A stretch of 64,000 nucleotides of DNA, taken from NCBI RefSeq assembly GCF_019931575.1, contig NZ_CP082923.1, forward strand, positions 3,720,001-3,784,000, written 5' to 3'. A program made the position numbers and the translations under genes. Position 1 is the first letter of the stretch; each line of letters starts with the position of its first letter. Under the pieces are notes generated by a model. It ran no database searches. It was not told the DNA's origin and saw nothing but the letters and a program-made list of their open reading frames with translations. This stretch comes from Caulobacter segnis (GTDB taxonomy: Bacteria > Pseudomonadota > Alphaproteobacteria > Caulobacterales > Caulobacteraceae). Of the stretch, positions 17,154 to 24,623 are shown piece by piece.

Positions 17154-17759
17154 CTAGACGATCAGCGCCGCCAGCTCGGCCGGCAGTTCGCCGCGCACCG
17201 CCATCAGGTGGACCCGCAGCAGCAGCGCCACGGAGATCGCGTCGGGCATGTGGCCGCCGACCGCCGCGTCCAGGGCCTCGCGAAAGGGAACACGAGCGAC
17301 GGCCAGGTCCTCGGTCTCGTCCGGCGCGGTGGCGGTAGGCGTAAGCTCCATGGCCAGGAAGCCAGTGGCGATCTCGTCGGTAACCGAGTTGGACAGCTCC
17401 ATGCGCAGGACCTGGCGCCAGTCCGCGGCCTGCAGCCCAACCTCCTCGGCCAGTTCGCGCTTGGCGCCGTCCAGCGGATCCTCGCCGTGCGGCGCGCCGC
17501 CCTCGGGCAGCTCCCAGCTGTAATTGGCCAGGGAGAAGCGGTTCTGGCCGACCAGGGTCACCGTGCCATCCGCGTGCAGCGGCAGGACGCCGATCGCCTG
17601 GTTCTTGAAACCGATCTTGCCGTACAGCGCCGGACGCCCCGTCGGCGCGATCGCCTGGTATTCGGTCACCGTGATCCAGGGGTTGTCGTATACGACTTGA
17701 CTGGACGAGACGCCCCAGGGCTTTCCGTGCGGCTTCAGCCAGGCAGGCTTTTGAGACAT
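17154..17759 (-). CDS. NUDIX hydrolase (ADP-ribose pyrophosphatase-like)
   Basis: 201-aa protein with a canonical Nudix box, G-x5-E-x7-REUxEExGU, in GGAPHGEDPLDGAKREL followed by AEEVGL. The N-terminal beta domain (VVYDNPWITVTEYQ) and length resemble ADP-ribose/nucleotide-sugar pyrophosphatases such as NudF. ATG 17759 (MSQKPAWLKPHGK) is chosen; the frame stays open far upstream but that segment is antisense to the nitroreductase gene. It is divergent from that gene. Confidence 0.9.
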   Translation of the reverse strand: MSQKPAWLKPHGKPWGVSSSQVVYDNPWITVTEYQAIAPTGRPALYGKIGFKNQAIGVLPLHADGTVTLVGQNRFSLANYSWELPEGGAPHGEDPLDGAKRELAEEVGLQAADWRQVLRMELSNSVTDEIATGFLAMELTPTATAPDETEDLAVARVPFREALDAAVGGHMPDAISVALLLRVHLMAVRGELPAELAALIV

Positions 17760-17832
17760 CGGCGGCTCGCGACTTGTGGCGGCCGGGGTCCGGCCATAGG
17801 TGTGCGGCTTACAACGCTTCGGAGATGACGTC

Positions 17833-18450
17833 TTGGCAGCTTCCGTCCCCCCCGCCCCCGAATTTGGCGAAACGCTGCCGGTCGAGGCGGCCCCCGAGGT
17901 CGTCGCCTTCCTGGCGCGCCGTCGCTCGGCCAGCGCCATGGCCCTGGCCGCGCCGGGGCCGGACGCGGACCAACTGGCCGACATCCTGCGCCTGGCCGTC
18001 CGCGTGCCCGACCACGGCAAGCTGGCTCCCTGGCGGTTCGTGATCCTGCAAGGCGCGGCCAAGGACGCCTTCGCCGCGAAGATCACCGACCTGGCCGACA
18101 GCCAGGCCAATCCGACCAAGGCCAAGGCCGCTTTGCGCAAGCTGACCCGCCCGCCTGTCGCCGTGGCCGTGATCTCGCGCTTCATCCCGGGCGAAATCCC
18201 GGAGTGGGAGCAGCGCCAGAGCGCCTCGGCCGTCTGTCACCAGATGCTGCTGGCCGCCTCGGCCCTGGGCTGGGGCGCCAATTGGATCACCGACTGGTAC
18301 AGCTACGACCCGCGCGCCACCGCTATTCTGGGGCTGGCCGAGGGCGAGCAGGTGGCCGGCTATCTTTATCTGGGTACGACGACCGAGCAGCCGCAGGAGC
18401 GCGTGCGCCCCGATGTGGCCGCGATCACCAGCGAATGGAGCCCGGCCTAG
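17833..18450 (+). CDS. nitroreductase family protein
   Basis: About 205 aa, FMN-dependent NAD(P)H oxidoreductase of the nitroreductase fold. FMN-binding features are RRRSASAM near the N-terminus, RVPDHGKLAPWRFVIL, and the later SASAVCHQMLLAASALGWGA. This matches the YdjA/minimal nitroreductase group (about 180-200 aa). I placed the start at TTG 17833 because GGAG lies 9 nt upstream; GTG 17800 in the same frame is the alternative. Physiological substrate unknown. Confidence 0.85.
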   Translation: MAASVPPAPEFGETLPVEAAPEVVAFLARRRSASAMALAAPGPDADQLADILRLAVRVPDHGKLAPWRFVILQGAAKDAFAAKITDLADSQANPTKAKAALRKLTRPPVAVAVISRFIPGEIPEWEQRQSASAVCHQMLLAASALGWGANWITDWYSYDPRATAILGLAEGEQVAGYLYLGTTTEQPQERVRPDVAAITSEWSPA

Positions 18451-18484
18451 GTTCGGCGCGTTCCACCGACAACGAGGACACGAC

Positions 18485-18775
18485 ATGGCCAAGCGCAAAG
18501 ACCCCTGGACGAGCCTGGCCTTCGATTCCTGGTCGCTGGGACTGGAAGCCTCGACGGTGATCGGCCTGCGCATGATGAAGCTGGCCGCCGGCGGCGCGGC
18601 GGCCCAGGCCGAGGCCCAGCTGATGGTCAACGAGAAGCTGGCGACCAGCTTGACCCTGCCGATGCTGGCCATGACCGGCCAGCTGGGCGCCTCTGCGCCG
18701 GCCATCGCGTCGGGATCCCTGGCGCATTTGCGCAAGAAGGTGCGGGCGAACCGGCGACGGCTGTCGAAGACCTAA
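18485..18775 (+). CDS. conserved small protein, phasin-like amphipathic helix
   Basis: 96-aa protein from ATG 18485 (MAKRKDPWTSLAFDSWSLGL). It is mostly helical and Ala/Met/Leu-rich (RMMKLAAGGAAAQAEAQLMV) with a strongly basic tail ending RANRRRLSKT. The composition resembles small phasin-like or granule-associated proteins, but I do not recognise a family. The start follows GAGGACACGAC. Its stop overlaps the convergent LytTR regulator by 4 nt. Confidence 0.7.
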   Translation: MAKRKDPWTSLAFDSWSLGLEASTVIGLRMMKLAAGGAAAQAEAQLMVNEKLATSLTLPMLAMTGQLGASAPAIASGSLAHLRKKVRANRRRLSKT

Positions 18776-19530
18776 ACCTCCTCCAGGCACCCCAGCCCCA
18801 GCCGCGCCTGCACCGCCTTCACATAGGTCGGGCCCACCGGCACGGCGACGCCGTCCCTCAGCACGAGGGCGATCAGCCCCTTGCCCAGGCGGTTGACCGC
18901 CTCGACCCGATCCGGGCTGACGAAGGCCGAGCGGTGGACGCGGATCATCCGGGCCGGGTCCAGCGCCTGCTCCAGCGCGCTCATGGTGATCCGGTGGATG
19001 TGGCTGCGAGTGGCCGTGTGCAGGAGGACGTAGTCCTTGGCCGCCTCGATCCAGTCTATCTCGCTCACCGCCACGCGCACATGACCCTGGCGGGTGGCGA
19101 CCCAGATGCCATCCAGGTCGTTGTCGCGGATCGGCGCGGCCTCGGCCTGCTCGAAGGCCTTCTGCAGGGTGCGGCGGCGACGAGCCCGCTCGACGGCCTG
19201 GCGCAGGCGGTCGAAACGCACGGGCTTCAACAGATAGTCGGCGGCCTCGACCGCGAAGGCGTCGGCGGCGTAGACCTCGAAGGCGGTGACGAAGACGATC
19301 TCGGGCCGCGTCTCCACCGGCAGTTCGGACGCCAGGGCCAGGCCGCTCAGCTCGGGCATCTGGATGTCCAGCATGACCAGGTCCGGCGCCAGCTCGGCGA
19401 TGGCCTGGCCGGCCTCGCGGCCGTTGCGGGCCACGCCGACCAGCCGGGTGTCGGGGATCTGGGCGAACAGGGCCGACAGCCGCTCCAGCGCCGCCGGCTC
19501 GTCGTCGACCAACAGGACCTTCAGTTCCAT
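18772..19530 (-). CDS. LytTR family response regulator
   Basis: 252 aa. N-terminal receiver domain (residues 1-120) with acidic pocket VDDEP, phospho-acceptor Asp55 in LVMLDIQMP, the Thr of FVTAFE and the Lys of DYLLKPV. The C-terminal LytTR DNA-binding domain spans about residues 145-245 (VAVSEIDWIEAAKDYVLLHT, then MIRVHRSAFVSPDRV). ATG 19530 overlaps the TGA of the histidine kinase (ATGA), so the pair is translationally coupled. It probably controls a membrane-related target; no target is adjacent. Confidence 0.95.
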   Translation of the reverse strand: MELKVLLVDDEPAALERLSALFAQIPDTRLVGVARNGREAGQAIAELAPDLVMLDIQMPELSGLALASELPVETRPEIVFVTAFEVYAADAFAVEAADYLLKPVRFDRLRQAVERARRRRTLQKAFEQAEAAPIRDNDLDGIWVATRQGHVRVAVSEIDWIEAAKDYVLLHTATRSHIHRITMSALEQALDPARMIRVHRSAFVSPDRVEAVNRLGKGLIALVLRDGVAVPVGPTYVKAVQARLGLGCLEEV

Positions 19531-20681
19531 CACGCCGCCCTCGCCCCTGTCACGCTTGCGCCCGTCGCCGTTTCCAGTCGCAGGGGGATGCGGACCAGCA
19601 CCAGGAAGCCGCGCTCGCGCGGGGCCGCCTGCAGCACGCCGCGCGGGCCATAAAGCACCTCCAGCCGCTGGCGGACATTGGTCAGGCCCACGCCCATGCC
19701 TTCCGTCTTTTGGCCACCCGCCTGATGGGCCGGCGCCTCGCCGTCGTCCTCGACGATCACCACCAGGTCGTCGCCGTCGCGCGAGGCCTCCAGCCGGATG
19801 GTCACCGGCCGGCTGGTCGGGGCCACGCCGTGCTTGACCGCGTTCTCGATCAGCGGCTGCAGGATGAAGCTGGGGACCAGGGCCGCGCGCAGTTCGTTGG
19901 GGCACGAGAACTCCAGCCCCAGCCGGTCGCGGAAGCGCACGCTCTCGATCTCGAGATAGGCCTGCAGGGTGGCCAGTTCGTCGTCCAACGGGATCATCGC
20001 CTCGGGGTCGGCCGCCAGGGTCAGGCGCAGGAACTCGGCCAGGCGCGCCAGCATCGACTCGGCCTCGTCGTTGCGGCCGGTGATCACCGCAGAGGAGACG
20101 GCGTTCAGGGTGTTGAACAGGAAGTGCGGGTTGAGCTGGTAGCGCAGGGCCGCCAGGCGCGCGGCGCTGGCCTGGGCCTCGGCGGCCAGGGCCTGGGCGC
20201 GGGCGTCGGCCAACTGCCGCTCACGCTCGCGCGTCACCCGCACCGCGATCATCATCAGATAGAGCGCGCCCAGTAGAGCGAACATCCAGGCGCCGACCAG
20301 GAACTGGCTGACGGCGCGAGTGGCCATGACGCGGGCCGGCGGATGGGTCCCGTCCAGCACCGCCCGGAGTTGGCCGCCGATCAGCATGTCGGACACGGCC
20401 ATCACCAGGCCCAGCCCGACCACCGCCGGCGCCAGGGCCGCGAAGCGCACCGGCTGTTCCGCCTCCAGGGTGCGGCGGGCGCGGACATAGACCAGGCCCG
20501 AGAGCAGCGCTCCCAGACCCATGAACAGGAAGTGGCTGGCCAGGACGCCCGGCAGCGGCGGCTTGCCGCTGGCCAGGTACGGCAAGGCGAACAACAGCGT
20601 GTCCAGCCCCCACACGCCGAGCGTGAGGAGGAGCGCCTGCCTGAAAAGGTCCGACTTCAGCCCGACGTCGACATCTTTCAT
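19530..20681 (-). CDS. LytS/YehU-type sensor histidine kinase
   Basis: 383 aa inner-membrane kinase of the His_kinase (PF06580) family. About four to five membrane spans occupy residues 14-150 without a large periplasmic sensor. A short coiled coil (RERERQLADARAQALAAEAQ) leads to the H-box LRYQLNPHFLFNTLN with His186. The ATP-binding N-box is ILQPLIENAVKHG and the G-box is GMGVGLTNVRQRL. It forms a two-gene operon with the LytTR regulator. Confidence 0.95.
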   Translation of the reverse strand: MKDVDVGLKSDLFRQALLLTLGVWGLDTLLFALPYLASGKPPLPGVLASHFLFMGLGALLSGLVYVRARRTLEAEQPVRFAALAPAVVGLGLVMAVSDMLIGGQLRAVLDGTHPPARVMATRAVSQFLVGAWMFALLGALYLMMIAVRVTRERERQLADARAQALAAEAQASAARLAALRYQLNPHFLFNTLNAVSSAVITGRNDEAESMLARLAEFLRLTLAADPEAMIPLDDELATLQAYLEIESVRFRDRLGLEFSCPNELRAALVPSFILQPLIENAVKHGVAPTSRPVTIRLEASRDGDDLVVIVEDDGEAPAHQAGGQKTEGMGVGLTNVRQRLEVLYGPRGVLQAAPRERGFLVLVRIPLRLETATGASVTGARAA

Positions 20682-20960
20682 GGCCGCAGTCTAGCCGAAG
20701 CGCCGCCGCGCGCAGCCCCCGCCCGACGCACCAGCGTCCGGTTTCGTCGCTCCGCCGCCGGTTCGTGCGCCCCGGTCGCATGGCCGCTGACGGCGCGGCC
20801 CAGGCGGGCGATGAGGACGGGTCCTTCCGGACGCTCGGCGCGCTGCCCTCATAACGCGCCATACCGCTCCCCAAGCCAATTTTGGAGATGGGGCGTACGG
20901 AAGGACACTCCTCACTTGCCTGTCGCACCCCACTCGCGACGGCGCCTTGGCGCGGCCAAG
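20682..20960. other. intergenic stretch, no gene seen
   Basis: About 320 bases (to 21003) between the histidine kinase start and the queF stop, both on the minus strand. It holds the kinase operon promoter, probably within the AT-richer 20860-20910, and the queF terminator. Frames crossing it have the Arg/Pro/Gly bias of spurious GC-rich frames. Confidence 0.5.
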
Positions 20961-20989
20961 GAAAAAGGGCGCGCCGGGGAGGCGCGCCC
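20961..20989 (-). terminator. queF terminator
   Basis: Nine-bp arms GGGCGCGCC (20967-20975) and GGCGCGCCC (20981-20989) with loop GGGGA. Read on the minus strand it is followed by TTTTTC, as expected for an intrinsic terminator 14 nt past the queF stop. Confidence 0.85.
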
Positions 20990-21003
20990 TTCTTTTCTGT
21001 TCG

Positions 21004-21459
21004 TCAGCCGCGGCCGCGATAGGGGGCCACGCCTTGGTCGGGGACCCACAGGCCTTCCGGCGCGGGGCCGGTCTGCCAGAACACATCGATCGGGATGCCG
21101 CCGCGCGGGTACCAGTAGCCGCCGATGCGCAGCCAGCGGGGCTGGGCGACCTCGACGATCTTGCGGGCGACCTTGACTGTGCAGTCCTCGTGGAACGAGC
21201 CGTGGTTGCGAAAGCTGGTCAGATAGAGCTTCAGCGACTTGCTCTCGATCAGCCAGTCGCCCGGCGCGTAGTCGATCACCAGATGGGCGAAGTCCGGCTG
21301 GCCGGTGACGGGGCACAGCGAGGTGAACTCCGGCGCGACGAAGCGCGCCAGATAGAGCACGTCGCTCTGCGGATTGGGCACGCGCTCGAGGACGGCGGCC
21401 TCGGGGTTCTCGGGGGCGTCGACGACGCGGCCCAGTTGGGTGACGTTCAGATCGGTCAT
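21004..21459 (-). CDS. queF: NADPH-dependent 7-cyano-7-deazaguanine reductase
   Basis: 151-aa single-domain (type I) QueF, which reduces preQ0 to preQ1 in queuosine synthesis. The active-site Cys is Cys49 in [17 protein letters not shown], with Asp56 as the proton donor. The QueF NADPH motif region is [20 protein letters not shown], followed by FHEDC. Length fits the unimodular type. No other queuosine genes are in the window. Confidence 0.97.
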   Translation of the reverse strand: MTDLNVTQLGRVVDAPENPEAAVLERVPNPQSDVLYLARFVAPEFTSLCPVTGQPDFAHLVIDYAPGDWLIESKSLKLYLTSFRNHGSFHEDCTVKVARKIVEVAQPRWLRIGGYWYPRGGIPIDVFWQTGPAPEGLWVPDQGVAPYRGRG

Positions 21460-21538
21460 CGCCGCGATTTAGGCCTCCCTGCCCCGCGAGACAAGCCGCG
21501 CGGGCCTCGCTACAAAGTCGCGAACAACTGTTCGGGAG

Positions 21539-22339
21539 ATGGTCATGCGGGACTTCGACGGCTTCACGGTGGTGATCACGGGGGCCTCGACGGGCCTGGG
21601 CCGCGCGATCGCGGTCGAGGTGGCCCGGCGCGGCGCGGCCCTCGTGGTCGTCAACTACGCCAGCAGCGCCGAGGAAGCGCGGGAGACCGCCCGCCTGGTC
21701 GAGGCCGAGGGCGCCAAGGCCACGCTGGTCCAGGGCGATGTCGCCCGCGAAGAAGACTGCAGGAAGATCGCCGCCGCCGCCGAGCCGACGGGCCGGATCG
21801 ACGCCCTGTTCAACAACGCCGGCGTCACCAAGTTCGCCCCCAACCACGCCGACCTCGACGCCGTGAACGCCGAGGACTTCCTGGGGCTCTATTCGGTCAA
21901 TGTCGTGGGCGCCTTCCAGATGGTCCGCGCCGCCCGCGCGCTGCTGGAGGCCGCGCCGGCCCCGGGCGCGGTGGTCAACACCAGTTCAATCGCCGCCGTC
22001 CAGGGCATCGGCTCGTCCATCCCCTACGCCGCCTCGAAGGGGGCGATGACCACCATGACCCTGTCCCTGGCCCGGTCGCTGGGTCCGCGCATCCGCGTCA
22101 ACGCCATCTGCCCGGGCTTCATCGACACGCCGTGGTTCAAGAACATGTCCGACGAGTCGCTGGAGCGCCTGCGCGCCGGCGCGGCCGCCGCCACGCCCCT
22201 GAAGGTCGCCTCGACCGCCGAGGACATCGCCGGCGCCGCCGTCTTCCTGGCCTCGCCGGCCTCGCGCCATATCACCGGCGAGACCCTGCTGGTCGACGCG
22301 GGTCTGCACCTGGGCGGAGCGAGTCTGGCGATGCGTTAA
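21539..22339 (+). CDS. SDR family oxidoreductase
   Basis: 266-aa classical short-chain dehydrogenase, FabG-like. Cofactor motif GASTGLG (residues 15-21), structural NNAG, active-site Ser in VVNTSSIAAVQ and the YxxxK at about Tyr163/Lys167 in PYAASKGA. The C-terminal GETLLVDAGLHL is the usual end of the family. The start ATG 21539 follows GGGAGAT; ATG 21545 is also possible. Substrate unknown. Confidence 0.92.
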   Translation: MVMRDFDGFTVVITGASTGLGRAIAVEVARRGAALVVVNYASSAEEARETARLVEAEGAKATLVQGDVAREEDCRKIAAAAEPTGRIDALFNNAGVTKFAPNHADLDAVNAEDFLGLYSVNVVGAFQMVRAARALLEAAPAPGAVVNTSSIAAVQGIGSSIPYAASKGAMTTMTLSLARSLGPRIRVNAICPGFIDTPWFKNMSDESLERLRAGAAAATPLKVASTAEDIAGAAVFLASPASRHITGETLLVDAGLHLGGASLAMR

Positions 22340-22587
22340 CCTCGCCACAGCCAAGCTCATTTCGGCTTTCCGGCGCCTGTGGCCGAACTGCGTGCGTTCT
22401 GAAGCAAAATCGTCACACTACGCTCAAATCTTGGGCGGGAGGCGCCCTTCTCGCTGGCGTTCGGATTCCCTTGATTGCAACTAGAGGCGCGCCCTCGACT
22501 AATCGACCGGGGACGCAACGCGCTTGCAGGCGCCGTCGGGGCTCGGGAACCAACCCGAGAGACGACACAGAAAAGGGGATAGAATTT

Positions 22588-23277
22588 ATGAAAGCCATGA
22601 AGATCGCGCTGGCCGCCGCCGCCGCTACGGTCGCCCTGAGCGGCGCCGCGATGGCCGAGGAGCTGAAGCTCTCGTACAACGTCGGCGTCACCAGCGACTA
22701 CGTGTTCCGTGGCGTGAGCCAGACCATGGAAGACCCGGCCATCCAAGGCGGCGTCGACGCCACCTACGGCATCGGCTACGCGGGCGTCTGGGCCTCGAAC
22801 GTCGACTTCGGCACCGATGATCCGACCGCCGAAATCGACCTGTACGCTGGCGTCCGTCCGACCATCGGCGACACCTCGTTCGACCTGGGCGTCCTGTACT
22901 ACGGCTACGCCAAGGACAAGGGCGCCGCCGGTTCGTACAGCTACGTCGAACTGAAGGCCGCCGCCTCGCGCGCCGTCGGTCCGGCCACCTTCGGCCTGGC
23001 CGTCTACTACAGCCCGGAATATCCGACCGACCTCGGCAAGTCGCTGTACTACGAAGTCAACGGCTCGGTGCCGGTGATGGAAAAGCTGACCCTGAGCGGC
23101 GCCCTGGGCCACCAGGAAATCGACAAGAGCGGCGACTACGCCACCTGGAACGTCGGCCTGACCTACGCCCTGACCGACAAGCTGGGCCTGGACCTGCGCT
23201 ACCACGACACCGACGAACACGGCTACGGCAAGATCTACGACAGCCGCGTCGTCGTCGGCCTGAAGGCCGCGTTCTAA
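22588..23277 (+). CDS. TorF family putative porin
   Basis: 229-aa outer-membrane protein (TIGR02001 type). Signal peptide MKAMKIALAAAAATVALSGA cleaved near AMA|EE. The mature part begins LKLSYNVGVTSDYVFRGVSQ, the family hallmark, and consists of alternating beta strands ending in the outer-membrane signature KAAF with terminal Phe. A 248-nt upstream gap gives space for a long leader; GGGG lies before ATG 22588. It is followed by a very strong terminator, so it is a monocistronic and probably well expressed gene. Confidence 0.9.
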   Translation: MKAMKIALAAAAATVALSGAAMAEELKLSYNVGVTSDYVFRGVSQTMEDPAIQGGVDATYGIGYAGVWASNVDFGTDDPTAEIDLYAGVRPTIGDTSFDLGVLYYGYAKDKGAAGSYSYVELKAAASRAVGPATFGLAVYYSPEYPTDLGKSLYYEVNGSVPVMEKLTLSGALGHQEIDKSGDYATWNVGLTYALTDKLGLDLRYHDTDEHGYGKIYDSRVVVGLKAAF

Positions 23278-23303
23278 GTCTTACGACTTGGGTAGACGAG
23301 ATC

Positions 23304-23338
23304 AGCCGCCCCGGTTCGCCGGGGCGGCTTTTCTTTTG
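23304..23338 (+). terminator. strong terminator after the TorF-like porin
   Basis: Perfect 11-bp stem AGCCGCCCCGG (23304-23314)/CCGGGGCGGCT (23319-23329) with a TTCG loop, followed by TTTTCTTTT. Confidence 0.95.
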
Positions 23339-23342
23339 CTCG

Positions 23343-24623
23343 TCAGACCGCGGGGATTTTCGGCGGCCGCATGGCCAGCACCGCCACGAACACCACCGCC
23401 GTGACGGCCGCGAACAGTTGGAAGGTCGGGGCGAACCCGCCGAGGCGGTCGCGCATGGCGCCGGCGATGAACGGCCCGGCCGCCGACACCGCGCCGACCA
23501 GGCAGGTCAGCGAGAAGAGCTCCAGATTACTCTGGCGGCCGTAGTAGTTCAGCAGCAGCACGGTGACGGCCAGGACGGTCAAGCCGAAGCCGACCCCCGT
23601 GCCGATGGCGTAGACTAGCATCAGGACCGGCGTGGCCGCATGGGCCAGGGCCAGCAGGCCGACGACCAGCATCCCTTGCGCCAGGACCAGAAGCCAGCGC
23701 GGATCGACACGGTCGCCCAGCGCCCCGCCAGCCAGCCGCGCCAGGGTCTGCATCAGCGATTCAAGACTCAGCATCTTGGCGGCCAGGGTGCCCGCGGCGA
23801 CAGCGGCGACGCCGGCGGCGACGCCCAACTCGGTCAGGTGGGTCACCGACACGCTGGCCACCGTCACCCCGACCAGCAGGTGACTGAAATAAGCGGCCAC
23901 AAGGATGTAGAACTGCGGCGTGCGCAGGGCCTGGGGCACGGTCCATTCGTAGGGCGTGCGATAGACTCGGGCGTTGGCGGGCGCCTCGCGGGCCTCCTGC
24001 TCGACCTCCAGGTCGACCTCGTGGGCGGCCCGCGCCAGCCATTTCGAACCGCCGACCATCACCGCGCAGACCAGGCCGACCAGGGCGGCCAGCGCGGCCT
24101 GGACGATCCAGTACAGCCGCCAGTCGTTCCCGCTGCCGCCCATCAGGGTCAGGGCCATCCACGGCCCCGCCGCCCCGCCCAGCGAGCCGAAGGTGAAATA
24201 GATCCCGAACGGCAGGGCGCGCTTACGAAACAGCGAGGACAGCACGTGGGTGCCGGGAATCAGCGCCGCCATCTGGAAACCGACGCCGCACGCGGCCGCG
24301 CCGGCATAGTAGCTGAGCAGGCTTTCCGAATTGGCCAGTCCCACGAACCCGCCCGCCAGCACCGCCGCACCCGCCAGCAGCGTGCCGCGCACGCCGATCC
24401 GGCGGATCAGGATGGCCGGCAACCACGACGAGGCGCCGGTGAAGACGCCCAGCACCGAAAAGCCCAGGAACGCCTTCTCGAAGCTCCATTTCAGCTCGCC
24501 GATCATGGCCGGCAGGACGACGCCCAGCGAGCCGTAGGTCGAGGCCGTGATCAGGAACAACAGCAGGCTGAACCCGGCCAGCAGCAGCCAGGGGCGGAAG
24601 CGGTCTTGAGTTTCGATCACCAT
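23343..24623 (-). CDS. MFS transporter coupled to a TonB receptor
   Basis: 426-aa inner-membrane MFS carrier with about 12 spans. ATG 24623 overlaps the receptor stop (TGATG), which fixes the start at MVIETQDRFRPW rather than the ATG ten codons upstream. Features: TYGSLGVVLPAMIGELKWSF in TM1-2, VLSSLFRKRALPFGIYFTFG in TM4-5, and a charged central loop (DLEVEQEAREAPAN). It probably moves across the inner membrane what the receptor brings into the periplasm. Confidence 0.9.
   Translation of the reverse strand: MVIETQDRFRPWLLLAGFSLLLFLITASTYGSLGVVLPAMIGELKWSFEKAFLGFSVLGVFTGASSWLPAILIRRIGVRGTLLAGAAVLAGGFVGLANSESLLSYYAGAAACGVGFQMAALIPGTHVLSSLFRKRALPFGIYFTFGSLGGAAGPWMALTLMGGSGNDWRLYWIVQAALAALVGLVCAVMVGGSKWLARAAHEVDLEVEQEAREAPANARVYRTPYEWTVPQALRTPQFYILVAAYFSHLLVGVTVASVSVTHLTELGVAAGVAAVAAGTLAAKMLSLESLMQTLARLAGGALGDRVDPRWLLVLAQGMLVVGLLALAHAATPVLMLVYAIGTGVGFGLTVLAVTVLLLNYYGRQSNLELFSLTCLVGAVSAAGPFIAGAMRDRLGGFAPTFQLFAAVTAVVFVAVLAMRPPKIPAV

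Noticed and set aside
20691..21086. 131-codon frame on the minus strand between the histidine kinase and queF
   Set aside because: Overlaps queF and the terminator, no ribosome site, Arg/Pro/Gly-biased composition.
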